A stretch of 64,000 nt of DNA from Phenylobacterium conjunctum (lineage in GTDB: Bacteria > Pseudomonadota > Alphaproteobacteria > Caulobacterales > Caulobacteraceae). The notes under the pieces were generated by a model. That model saw only the letters and a program-made list of their open reading frames with translations, was not told the origin of the DNA and did no database searches. The DNA is taken from NCBI RefSeq assembly GCF_042679085.1, contig NZ_JBHTLQ010000015.1:20088-84087 (forward strand), given 5' to 3'. This document shows positions 18,657 through 27,861 of the stretch, piece by piece. The stretch's first letter is position 1. Every line of letters starts with the position of its first letter. A program made the translations under genes and the position numbers.

Positions 18657-19720
18657 GCCCCGGCCTTCTTCGCGAATTCCCAACCGGCCTTGGCCAGGCC
18701 CGGAACGCGCTCGGCCATGGCCGCGGCCTGCGGGCTGTTGGCGGTGCCGTCGCGGACCCGACCGACGATCCCCTGCAGGATCCCCGCCAGGCGGAAGCTG
18801 TTATAGGCGAAGAACCAGTTCACCTCCGGCAGGCCGTCACGGCCGGTCAGACGGCAGTACTCGGCGACATATTCCTCGGCGGTCGGAATGCCGTGCGCCT
18901 TGAGGTCCGGGATCGTGGCGATGGAGCCGTTGACCCAGTTCATCAGCAGGTAGGTGAAGTCGGCCAGCGGATCGCCCAGGGTCGACAGTTCCCAGTCGAG
19001 CACGGCGGTGACGCGGGCCTCGGTGGGATGCAGGACCATGTTGTCCAGGCGATAGTCGCCGTGCACCACCGAGGTGCGGTCCTGGTTCGGGACCGACTGG
19101 GGCAGCCACTCGATCAGACGCTCCATGTCCTCGAGCTTCACGGTCTCGGAGGCGCGGTACTGCTTGGTCCACCGGTCGACCTGACGGCCCATATAGTTGC
19201 CGGGCTTGCCGTAATCGCCCAGGCCGACGGCCTGGTAGTCGGTGTTGTGCAGGTCGGCCAGGGTCTTGAGCTTGGCCATGTAGATGGCGTGGCGCTCGGC
19301 CGGCTCGTACTGCGGCAGGGACTGGTCCCACAGGATCCGGCCCTCGACCATGTCCATGACGTAGAACATGGTGCCGATGACGCCTTCGTCGACGCAAAGG
19401 CCATAGGGCTTGGCGACCGGGAAGCCGGTCGGGTGCAGGGCCGAGATCACCTTGAACTCACGGTCCACAGCGTGGGCCGAGGGCAGCAGCTTGCCCGGCG
19501 GCTTGCGGCGCATGACGTACTTCTTGGCCGGGGTCACCAGCTGGTAGGTCGGGTTGGACTGGCCGCCCTTGAACTGGCGGACCTCCAGCGGCCCCTCGAA
19601 GCCCTCGACATTGGCCTGCATCCAGGCGGCCAGGGCGGCCTCGTCGAAGCGATGGCTCTCGGCCACCTCCTTGGTCCCGGTGTTCAGCTGTTCCCGCTGT
19701 TGCTCGGCGGCGTCGGCCAT
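18653..19720 (-). CDS. Phosphotransferase family protein (APH/ACAD10-like)
   Basis: A 355-residue kinase-fold protein of the aminoglycoside-phosphotransferase superfamily, in the branch related to the N-terminal part of ACAD10/11. The catalytic loop is VVHGDYRLDN and the metal site VLDWELSTLGDP. The usual genomic partner of this branch is an acyl-CoA dehydrogenase, where the kinase may phosphorylate hydroxy-acyl substrates; none is adjacent here. ATG start. It is not expected to confer antibiotic resistance. Confidence 0.85.
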   Translation of the reverse strand: MADAAEQQREQLNTGTKEVAESHRFDEAALAAWMQANVEGFEGPLEVRQFKGGQSNPTYQLVTPAKKYVMRRKPPGKLLPSAHAVDREFKVISALHPTGFPVAKPYGLCVDEGVIGTMFYVMDMVEGRILWDQSLPQYEPAERHAIYMAKLKTLADLHNTDYQAVGLGDYGKPGNYMGRQVDRWTKQYRASETVKLEDMERLIEWLPQSVPNQDRTSVVHGDYRLDNMVLHPTEARVTAVLDWELSTLGDPLADFTYLLMNWVNGSIATIPDLKAHGIPTAEEYVAEYCRLTGRDGLPEVNWFFAYNSFRLAGILQGIVGRVRDGTANSPQAAAMAERVPGLAKAGWEFAKKAGA

Positions 19721-19804
19721 GGCGTTTCCCGTCGTCTCTTACGCTTGTTTGAATGCACCTTACCGATCCGGCCCCGGCCCCGGCAAGCGCACGCGGCGGA
19801 AACA

Positions 19805-19826
19805 GACCGATTCTTCGAAATCGGTC
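19805..19826 (-). terminator. Hairpin downstream of purD
   Basis: GACCGATT and AATCGGTC pair perfectly around a 6-nt loop, 13 bp past the purD stop on the minus strand. The base is followed by a short pyrimidine-rich run (CTGTTTCC). This is a plausible Rho-independent end of the purD transcript. Confidence 0.55.
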
Positions 19827-19838
19827 AGCCGCGCCGGG

Positions 19839-21125
19839 TCACCGGCCGAGCACACGCCAGCCGATGTCGGTGCGATGGAAGCCGCCGGGCCAGTCGATCT
19901 TGGCGATGGCCGCATAGGCGCGGTCGCGGGCGGTCTTCAGGTCGCCGCCGCGGGCGCAGACATTGAGCACCCGGCCGCCAGAGGCGCGCAGGACCCCCTC
20001 GGCGTCGCGGCTGGTGCCGGCATGGAAGACCACCACGTCAGGGCCGAAGTCCTGCTCGGCGCCCTTGATCTCGGAGCCGGTCTTGGGGGCGTCGGGATAG
20101 CCCTCGGCCGCCAGCACCACGCAGATCGCAGGATCGTCGTGGAATTCGGGCGGCGGCAGCTGCTCCAGGGTCCCCGCGGCGCAGGCGACCAGATAGGGCA
20201 CGAGGTCGCTCTTCAGGCGCAGCATCAGCACCTGGCATTCCGGGTCGCCGAAGCGGACGTTGAACTCCACCAGCTTGGGGCCGTCGCGGGTGGCCATCAG
20301 CTCGACGAACAGCACCCCCTTGTAGGGCGCCCCCTCGGCGGCGATGCCGGCGAAGGCGGGCTCGGCCAGGCGGGTGCGAACCTGCTCGATCAGGTCAGGG
20401 GTGAAGACCGGGGCCGGCGAATAGGTGCCCATGCCGCCGGTGTTGGGGCCCTGCTCGCCGTCATAGGCGCGCTTGTGGTCCTGGGCGCCGCCGAACATCA
20501 TGACGGTCGCTCCGTCGCACAGGGCGAAATAGGAGCCGATCTCGCCTTCGAGGAACTCCTCGATCACCACCCGCGCGCCGGCGGCGCCGAACCGGCCGCC
20601 CAGGGCGTCGTCGATGGCGGCCTCGGCCTCGGCCAGGGTCGGGGCGATCACCACGCCCTTGCCGGCCGCCAGACCGTCGGCCTTGACCACATAGGGGGGT
20701 CGAAAGGCGGCGAGCCCAGCCTTGGCGGCCTCGGCCTCGTCAAACACCCTGTAGGCGCTGGTGGGCAGGCCGTGGCGGTCGGTGAAGGCCTTGGTGAAGG
20801 CCTTGGAGCTTTCCAGCTGGCCGGCGAAGGCCACCGGGCCGAAACAGGGAATCTTGGCCTGTGCCAGGGCGTCGGCGAGGCCCGCCTCGACGCTGACCTC
20901 GGGGCCGATCACCACCAGGTCGGCGGCGATCTCCTGGGCCAGGGCGACCAGGGCGGGCACATCGGTCGGCTTCACCGCCCGCAGGTCGCCCAGGGCCGCC
21001 ATGCCCGGATTGCCCGGGGCCATGACCAGGCGCTTCACCAGGGGCGAAGCGGCGATCTTCCAGGCCAGCGCATGCTCGCGCCCGCCAGATCCGACGAGAA
21101 GGACGTTCAGGGCCTGCTGGGTCAT
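19839..21125 (-). CDS. purD: Phosphoribosylamine-glycine ligase
   Basis: PurD (GARS) joins glycine to phosphoribosylamine with ATP in purine synthesis. All 428 residues align with the family pattern: N-terminal Rossmann part VLLVGSGGREHALAWK, ATP-grasp blocks including YVVKADGLAAGKGV, and the conserved FVELMATRDGPKLVEFNVRFGDPE glutamate/metal region (parts of one block). ATG start. It stands 47 bp downstream of phoB but is functionally unrelated, and a hairpin ends it. Confidence 0.96.
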   Translation of the reverse strand: MTQQALNVLLVGSGGREHALAWKIAASPLVKRLVMAPGNPGMAALGDLRAVKPTDVPALVALAQEIAADLVVIGPEVSVEAGLADALAQAKIPCFGPVAFAGQLESSKAFTKAFTDRHGLPTSAYRVFDEAEAAKAGLAAFRPPYVVKADGLAAGKGVVIAPTLAEAEAAIDDALGGRFGAAGARVVIEEFLEGEIGSYFALCDGATVMMFGGAQDHKRAYDGEQGPNTGGMGTYSPAPVFTPDLIEQVRTRLAEPAFAGIAAEGAPYKGVLFVELMATRDGPKLVEFNVRFGDPECQVLMLRLKSDLVPYLVACAAGTLEQLPPPEFHDDPAICVVLAAEGYPDAPKTGSEIKGAEQDFGPDVVVFHAGTSRDAEGVLRASGGRVLNVCARGGDLKTARDRAYAAIAKIDWPGGFHRTDIGWRVLGR

Positions 21126-21172
21126 GACCGGGGCTTTCGCCTGTGGCGAGGTCCCAAGTCAAGCCGCCCGCG

Positions 21173-21865
21173 TCAGGCGTTCATGTCCAGGGAATAGCCC
21201 GCCGAGCGGACGGTGCGGATCGGGTCTTCCAGGGCGTCGTCCCGGTTGAGAGCCTTGCGCAGGCGCCCGATGTGGACGTCCACGGTGCGGGCCTCGACAT
21301 AGACGTCCGAGCCCCAGACCGCGTCGAGCAGCTGCTCGCGGGAGAACACCCGGCCCGGATGCTGCATCAGATAGTCCAGCAGCCGGAACTCCGTCGGGCC
21401 CAGGTGGATCTCCTGGCCCTGGCGCTTTACCCGGTGAGCCACCCGGTCCATGACCAGGTCGCCGATGGCGATGCGGTCCTCGGCCAGACCGGGGCGGATC
21501 CGGCGCAGGACGGCGCGGATGCGGGCCGACAGCTCGCTCATGGCGAAGGGCTTGACCACATAGTCGTCGGCGCCGGTGTCCAGGCCGCGAATACGGTCGC
21601 TCTCCTCACCGCGGGCGGTGAGCATGATGATCGGGACGTTGCGGCTCTCGGTGCGCTGGCGCAGCCTGCGGCAGACCTCGATGCCGGACACCTTGGGCAG
21701 CATCCAGTCGAGCACGATGAGGTCGGGCAGGCGCTCGCTGGCCAGGGTCAGGGCCTCCTCGCCGTCGGCGGCTACGACGACCTCATAGCCCTCCTTGTCG
21801 AGGTTGTACTGAAGCAGGGTCGAGAGGGCGTCCTCGTCCTCGACCACGAGGATGAAGGGGATCAA
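21173..21865 (-). CDS. phoB: Phosphate regulon response regulator
   Basis: PhoB-type two-component regulator, 230 residues. The receiver domain has the phosphoacceptor Asp in IVLDWMLPKVSG (about Asp54) and the KPF lysine switch (YVVKPFAMSEL). The C-terminal OmpR/PhoB winged helix ends with RTVDVHIGRLRKAL and TVRSAGYSLD. It activates Pho-regulon genes by binding Pho boxes. It lies last in the phoR-pstCAB-phoU-phoB series, which supports PhoB over other OmpR-family regulators. Confidence 0.95.
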   Translation of the reverse strand: MIPFILVVEDEDALSTLLQYNLDKEGYEVVVAADGEEALTLASERLPDLIVLDWMLPKVSGIEVCRRLRQRTESRNVPIIMLTARGEESDRIRGLDTGADDYVVKPFAMSELSARIRAVLRRIRPGLAEDRIAIGDLVMDRVAHRVKRQGQEIHLGPTEFRLLDYLMQHPGRVFSREQLLDAVWGSDVYVEARTVDVHIGRLRKALNRDDALEDPIRTVRSAGYSLDMNA

Positions 21866-21876
21866 GCCGGTATCTC

Positions 21877-22572
21877 CTAGGGCCGCAGGTCGTCGGTCTT
21901 GGGCCGCTCGGCCGAGACCATTTCCTGACCGGTGATTTCGTAGTGCACGATCTCGGCGATGTTGGTCGCGTGGTCGCCGATGCGTTCCAGGTTCTTGGCC
22001 ACGAACAGCAGGTGGGCGCAGGCGGTGATCGTGCGCGGATCGCCCATCATGTAGGTGAGCAGCTCGCGGAACAGGCTGTTGTAGTGCTCGTCGACCTCGT
22101 CATCGCGGGTCCAGACCTGGATGGCCCGGTCCACGTCGGAAGCGGTGTAGGCGTCCAGCACGTCCTTCAGACGCCCGGCCACCAGCCGGCCCATGCGCTC
22201 GATGGAGCGGGTCAGCGGGCTGACCGGCTCGACATCGGCCAGGATCAGGGTGCGCTTGGCGATGTTCTTGGCCAGGTCGCCGCAGCGCTCCAGGTTCATG
22301 GCGATCTTCATCGCCGCCACCGTCCGGCGCAGGTCGTTGGCCATGGGCTGGCGCAGGGCGATCAGGCGGATCGACTTGCGCTCGATATCGGCCTCCAGGA
22401 CGTCCAGCCGTTCATCGCGGCCGATGATCTGTTCGGCCAGGGCGCGGTCGCGTTTCAGCACCGCATCCAGGCTGTCGGCCACCGCGGCCTCGGTCAGGCC
22501 GCCCATCCGCGCCGTCTCGGCGGTCAGGGTGTTGAGTTCGTCCTCGTAGGACTTGACGATGTGCTCGTTCAT
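21877..22572 (-). CDS. phoU: Phosphate signalling protein PhoU
   Basis: PhoU couples the Pst transporter to PhoR and keeps the Pho regulon off under phosphate excess. The 231 residues form two three-helix bundles. The repeated motifs are visible, as in MAMKIAMNLERCGDLAKNIAKR-like and VAKNLERIGDHATNIAE segments, each with the metal-binding ExxxD. ATG start with an 11-bp gap to phoB. It is part of the Pho operon. Confidence 0.96.
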   Translation of the reverse strand: MNEHIVKSYEDELNTLTAETARMGGLTEAAVADSLDAVLKRDRALAEQIIGRDERLDVLEADIERKSIRLIALRQPMANDLRRTVAAMKIAMNLERCGDLAKNIAKRTLILADVEPVSPLTRSIERMGRLVAGRLKDVLDAYTASDVDRAIQVWTRDDEVDEHYNSLFRELLTYMMGDPRTITACAHLLFVAKNLERIGDHATNIAEIVHYEITGQEMVSAERPKTDDLRP

Positions 22573-22582
22573 GACGGGGTCC

Positions 22583-23446
<864 letters not shown>

Positions 23447-23450
23447 CGGA

Positions 23451-24743
23451 TTACCACCGGCGTTCGAAGCGGCGGCGAAGCAGGATCGCGGCCAGGTTCA
23501 TGATGATCATGAAGGTGAGGAGGACGAGGATCGCCGCGGCGGTGCGCTCATGGAAGGCGCGCTCCGAGGCGTTTTCCCAGATGAAGACCTGGACCGGCAG
23601 GACGGTCGCCGCGCCGGTGAAGCCTTCCGGCACGCCGGGCACGAAGGAGACCATGCCGATCATCAGGAGGGGCGCGGTCTCGCCCAGCGCGTGGGCCAGG
23701 GACAGGATGGAGCCGGTCATCACGCCGGGCATGGCGAGCGGCAGGACGTGGTGGAACACCGTCTGGGTCTTGGACGCGCCAACGCCCAGGGCGGCTTCGC
23801 GGATCGACGGCGGCACCGCCTTCAGCGCCGAGCGCGTGGCGATGATCACGGTGGGCAGGGCCATCAGGGCCAGGACCAGACCGCCCACCAGCGGCGAGGA
23901 GCGCGGCACGCCCAGCCAGTTGATGAACACCGCCAGGCCGAGCAGGCCGTAGACGATGGAGGGCACGGCGGCGAGGTTGTTGATGTTGACCTCGATCAGG
24001 TCGCTGAACCGGCCCTTGGGCGCGAATTCCTCGAGATAGGTCGCGGCCAGCACGCCGATCGGGATGGCCAGGGCGGCGGTGATCAGCAGCATCATGGCGG
24101 AGCCCACCACAGCCCCCAGCACCCCGGCCTGTTCCGGCTCGGTGGAGTCCGAGCGGGTGAAGAAGCCGGTGTTGAATTCCGACTTCACCGCGCCCTGGGC
24201 CTTCAGCTTGTCCAGCCAGGCCAGTTGCTGGTTGTCGAGCTTGCGCTCGTCCTGCGGCGTCGAGCGCTTCAGCTCGCCCTTGAAATAGAGCTGGCCGTCG
24301 GCCTTCACCGGACCGGAGACGGTGATCGTCTTGCCGATCAGGTCGGGATTGTCGCGGACCTGCTTCAGCACCTGGAAGCCGAGATCGTTGGAGATCAGCT
24401 CCATCAGCTTGCCGGACGTCGTGCCGTACTCGTCGTCCTTCTCGCCCAGGCGGGCGAGGGTCTGGTCGGCGATCATCAGGTCGAAGTTGGCGCCGGCCAC
24501 GTCGGCCCGATCCACCCGGGCGGGGTCGATATAGACCGGCACGGTCATCTTGTAGTCGACGAAGGTCGAGTAACCCTGGACCACGATGCGGCCGACCAGG
24601 ACCGCGAGGAAGCTCAGCGCCACCACGATGGCCAGGCGGCCATAGAGGCGGAAGCGCATCTCCTCGGCGTGGCGCTTCTTCAGCCGCGCCTCGACCGCGG
24701 CGCGCAGGGACGGCTGGGCCGTCGGAAGGGCGGCGTCAGTCAT
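23451..24743 (-). CDS. pstA: Phosphate ABC transporter permease PstA
   Basis: PstA is one of the two membrane permeases of the Pst phosphate importer. At 430 residues it is longer than the enterobacterial protein (about 296) because of a hydrophilic region between the first helix (about 30-50) and the permease core, as is usual in alphaproteobacteria. The core has binding-protein-dependent-transport helices and the cytoplasmic ALGVGASKTQTVFHHVLPLA loop that contacts PstB. It overlaps pstC by 8 bp. Confidence 0.94.
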   Translation of the reverse strand: MTDAALPTAQPSLRAAVEARLKKRHAEEMRFRLYGRLAIVVALSFLAVLVGRIVVQGYSTFVDYKMTVPVYIDPARVDRADVAGANFDLMIADQTLARLGEKDDEYGTTSGKLMELISNDLGFQVLKQVRDNPDLIGKTITVSGPVKADGQLYFKGELKRSTPQDERKLDNQQLAWLDKLKAQGAVKSEFNTGFFTRSDSTEPEQAGVLGAVVGSAMMLLITAALAIPIGVLAATYLEEFAPKGRFSDLIEVNINNLAAVPSIVYGLLGLAVFINWLGVPRSSPLVGGLVLALMALPTVIIATRSALKAVPPSIREAALGVGASKTQTVFHHVLPLAMPGVMTGSILSLAHALGETAPLLMIGMVSFVPGVPEGFTGAATVLPVQVFIWENASERAFHERTAAAILVLLTFMIIMNLAAILLRRRFERRW

Positions 24744-26178
24744 ATTGTTCCCGATACTTCTGGACCACGCGCAGGGCGATGATGTTCAGCGCGAAGGTCA
24801 CGACGAATAGGGCCAGGCCCAGGCCGAAGGCGGCCAGGGTCTTGGGGCTGTCGAACTCCTGGTCGCCGGTCAGCAGGGTGACGATCTGGACCGTCACCGT
24901 GGTCACCGTATCCAGGGGATTGATGGTGGTCTTGGCCTGCAGGCCGGCGGCCATGGTCACGATCATGGTCTCGCCGACGGCGCGGGACACGGCCAGCAGC
25001 ATGGCGGCCATGATCCCGGGCAGGGCCGCGGGCAGCACCACCTTCTTCACGGTCTCGGAGCGGGTGGCGCCCATGGCCAGGCTGCCGTCGCGCATCGACT
25101 GCGGCACGGCGTTGATGATGTCGTCGGACAGGGACGAGACGAAGGGGATCAGCATGATGCCCATCACCGCCCCCGCCACCAGGGCCATCTGGTTCTGCAC
25201 CTGGGAGAGATAGACGCCCAGGGTGTCGAAGGGGCCGCCCACAAGCTCGGCCCCCAGGGCGTTGAACCCGGCGCGGAACAGCGGGCCGACGGTCAGGGCG
25301 GCGAAGAAGCCGTAGACCACGGTGGGGACCCCGGCCAGGATCTCCAGCAGCGGCTTGACCACCGAGCGGGTCACGCCGCTGGCGTATTCCGACAGGTAGA
25401 TGGCCGAGAACAGCCCGATCGGCGCGGCCACGATCATGGCGATGACCATGATCAGGAAGGTGCCGGCGAACAGGGGGACGGCGCCGAACGCGCCCTTGGA
25501 GGCGTACTGGTCAGAGCGCATGGCGATCTGCGGGTCCCAGTCCAGGCCGAACAGGAACTCCTGGACCGGCACCGACTGGAAGAAGCGCAGGCTCTCCCAG
25601 ACCAGGGAGGCGACGATGCCGACCGTGGTCAGGATGGCGGTGACCGAGCAGACGATGAACAGGCCTGCGACCCAGCCCTCGACCCGATTGCGGGCCCGGA
25701 AGTCAGGCCGGATCCGGCGGATCGCCAGGGCGACGCCCGACAGGGAGAGCACGGCGGCGGCCGCCAGGGCGCCGTAGGTGATAAGGGTCTCAAGCTGGGC
25801 CGCCTGGGCGGTCTTGTCCTTGAGGGCGATCCCGAGGTCGCCGTCATAGGTCATCTCGCTGGCTTGGCCGCCATGGGCCAGGGCGCGGGCGTCATCGAAG
25901 AACACCTGCTGCTCCTGGGCGGTCAGGGCGGCGACCGGGGCCGGAACCTGGAGCCGCAGCAGGCCGGCTTCCAGGCGCCCGCCGAAGAAGGCGGCGGCCA
26001 GGATCAGCAGGGCGGCAGGCACGCCGGCCCACAGCGCGACATAGGCGCCATAGTAGCCCGGCAGGGAATGCATGCGCCGGGGCTGGCCGGCGGCGGCGGT
26101 CGTCACCTTGCGCCGCGCGGCGACATAGGTGGCCGCAGAGAAGAGGACGAGCGCCAGTAAGGCGACCCAGGTCAGCAT
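24736..26178 (-). CDS. pstC: Phosphate ABC transporter permease PstC
   Basis: PstC is the partner permease of PstA, 480 residues, again with a long N-terminal extension. Helices at about 3-20 and 45-68 and a charged periplasmic stretch precede the six-helix core. The PstB-contact loop reads AMGATRSETVKKVVLPAALPG. Together with PstA and PstB it makes a complete inner-membrane unit; the periplasmic binding protein PstS must be encoded elsewhere. A 100-bp gap separates it from phoR. Confidence 0.94.
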   Translation of the reverse strand: MLTWVALLALVLFSAATYVAARRKVTTAAAGQPRRMHSLPGYYGAYVALWAGVPAALLILAAAFFGGRLEAGLLRLQVPAPVAALTAQEQQVFFDDARALAHGGQASEMTYDGDLGIALKDKTAQAAQLETLITYGALAAAAVLSLSGVALAIRRIRPDFRARNRVEGWVAGLFIVCSVTAILTTVGIVASLVWESLRFFQSVPVQEFLFGLDWDPQIAMRSDQYASKGAFGAVPLFAGTFLIMVIAMIVAAPIGLFSAIYLSEYASGVTRSVVKPLLEILAGVPTVVYGFFAALTVGPLFRAGFNALGAELVGGPFDTLGVYLSQVQNQMALVAGAVMGIMLIPFVSSLSDDIINAVPQSMRDGSLAMGATRSETVKKVVLPAALPGIMAAMLLAVSRAVGETMIVTMAAGLQAKTTINPLDTVTTVTVQIVTLLTGDQEFDSPKTLAAFGLGLALFVVTFALNIIALRVVQKYREQYD

Positions 26179-26278
26179 GTGAACTCGCGGTCCTGCAGTT
26201 GGAGATCAAGCGGCGGCGGCTGGCCGATCGCTGCGCGGACGGAACCTGCCCGCGCAATGCTGTCCCCATACGACAGTT

Positions 26279-27682
26279 CTACGACACTTTTGTAACGCCC
26301 CCCGGAGCGCGAGGCCTGGCCTCGGCCGCGCCCCCGTTGGCGAGGGGGAAATAGACCGAGAAGGTGGCGCCCGCCCCCTGAGCGCTTTCCACCGCGAAGC
26401 CGCCGCGGTGCCGGTTCATGATGTGCTTGACGATCGCCAGGCCGAGCCCGGTGCCCGACCGCTCGCCGCTCTTCTGGCCCTCGACACGGTAGAAGCGTTC
26501 GGTGAGCCGCGGCAGGTGCTCCCGCGCGAGGCCCGGTCCGGAATCGCTGATCCGCAGGACGCCATAGAGGTCCTGCGCATGATCGGGGGTCAGCAGCGAC
26601 ATGCGGGCGGCGTCCGCGGCGCGCGGGGCCTGGGCCGCCTCGGCGGTCAGACCGCTTTCCAGGGCCACACGGACGGCGCCGCCCGGCGGGGAATACTTCA
26701 GGGCGTTGTCGACCAGGTTCTGGATCACCTGGACGATCTGGTCCCGGTCGCCGACCCCGATCGCCCGGCCGGGTTCCGGCAGGTCGGTTTCGATCCGCAC
26801 GCCCTTGTCGGCGGCGAGCGGCCCCAGGGCGTCGGCCACGTCCCGCGCCGCCAGGGCCAGGTCGACCTCGCCCTGCGGAGCGATGTGCTCGTTGAGTTCG
26901 ATCCGCGACAGGGACAGCAGGTCGTCGATCAGCCGCGCCATCCGCTCGGCCTGGGCCTGCATGATGCCCAGGAACCTGTCGCGCACCTTCTCGTCGGTGC
27001 GCGCATGGCCCCGGAGGGTCTCGATGAAGCCGCTCAGGGAGGCGAGCGGCGTGCGCAGTTCGTGACTGGCGTTGGCCAGGAAGTCGGCGCGAGTCCGTTC
27101 CGCCCGCCGGATGTCGGTCTCGTCGCGCAGCACCAGCATGGCCCGGCGGTCGCCGTTGGGCGCCGTCTCCAGCGGCTTGGCCGAGGCGCGCCAGACGCGA
27201 TCCTGGGCGCCGCCCATCTCGTAGATCGCCTCGGCGCAGCGGTCGCCGAACAGGGCGACATCCACGGCCTCCAGCACCTCGGGATCGCGGATCACCGTGA
27301 CCAGCAGCCCCGTCGAATTCTGGATGCGCAGAAAGTCCCGGGCGGCTTCATTGACCAGCACGAAGCGCCGGCCGGCCAGGTCATCCGGCTCGTGGGCGGC
27401 GATGACCAGCACGGGGTCCGGCAGGGCGTCCACCAGGCTGGCGTAGGGCGGCGGCTCGCTGCGGCCCGGCTCAAGCGCCGGCTGGTCGTCCCGGGCGGCG
27501 GGCACGGCGGCCCGGCCCCCGATCAGCCAGCCAAGCCCCACCACCAGGATCGCCGCGCCAATCGCGGCCGGCAGGCTGAGTTCGCCTCCCGCGCCCAGGG
27601 CCACGATCACGGTGGCGGCGGCCCCGGCCACCGCGAGCGCGACGGTCATTGGGCTGAACGAACCGCGCTGCGGCTGGGGCAA
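26279..27682 (-). CDS. phoR: Phosphate regulon sensor histidine kinase
   Basis: PhoR senses phosphate status through Pst/PhoU and phosphorylates PhoB. The 467 residues comprise two membrane helices at about 12-50, a PAS-like domain (about 75-190), a HisKA domain with the phosphorylated His in ASHELRTPLASLSG, and a HATPase_c domain with VDNALKYSPPGG and SGTGLGLAIVKH. The start is TTG at 27682, supported by AGGAG 8 bp upstream; an ATG at 27649 would lose 11 residues. It is divergent from the porin gene across about 180 bp. Confidence 0.93.
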   Translation of the reverse strand: MPQPQRGSFSPMTVALAVAGAAATVIVALGAGGELSLPAAIGAAILVVGLGWLIGGRAAVPAARDDQPALEPGRSEPPPYASLVDALPDPVLVIAAHEPDDLAGRRFVLVNEAARDFLRIQNSTGLLVTVIRDPEVLEAVDVALFGDRCAEAIYEMGGAQDRVWRASAKPLETAPNGDRRAMLVLRDETDIRRAERTRADFLANASHELRTPLASLSGFIETLRGHARTDEKVRDRFLGIMQAQAERMARLIDDLLSLSRIELNEHIAPQGEVDLALAARDVADALGPLAADKGVRIETDLPEPGRAIGVGDRDQIVQVIQNLVDNALKYSPPGGAVRVALESGLTAEAAQAPRAADAARMSLLTPDHAQDLYGVLRISDSGPGLAREHLPRLTERFYRVEGQKSGERSGTGLGLAIVKHIMNRHRGGFAVESAQGAGATFSVYFPLANGGAAEARPRAPGGVTKVS

Positions 27683-27690
27683 AAGCGAAT

Positions 27691-27695
27691 CTCCT
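27691..27695 (-). promoter_or_regulatory. Ribosome binding site deciding the phoR TTG start
   Basis: On the minus strand AGGAG stands 8 nt ahead of the TTG at 27682. No comparable site precedes the internal ATG at 27649, so the TTG start is preferred. Confidence 0.6.
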
Positions 27696-27723
27696 GCTGG
27701 ATTGCCCAGAAAGACAAAAACCT

Positions 27724-27741
27724 ATGTCGCTTCAATGACAC
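27724..27741 (-). promoter_or_regulatory. Pho-box-like site between phoR and the porin gene
   Basis: Read toward phoR, the 18 bp are GTGTCAT-TGAA-GCGACAT. This is two heptamers at 11-bp spacing, matching the PhoB consensus heptamer CTGTCAT at 6/7 and 4/7 positions. The site is in the short shared upstream region of phoR and the porin gene, about 42 bp from the phoR start. Autoregulation by PhoB is plausible; it has not been tested here. Confidence 0.4.
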
Positions 27742-27861
27742 GCCTCGGACAACCCGTCGCAGGCTCCGCTCTCAGGAAATCACTTCATATTCATTGTGAC
27801 GGATTCATAACGCCGTCGCCGGCCGCGATTCGCCGGGTCTGGATTTGGGGGGTTGGACGTG

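Noticed and set aside
18653..19720. Aminoglycoside resistance gene
   Set aside because: The protein belongs to the ACAD10-like branch of the phosphotransferase fold, which is not a resistance determinant.
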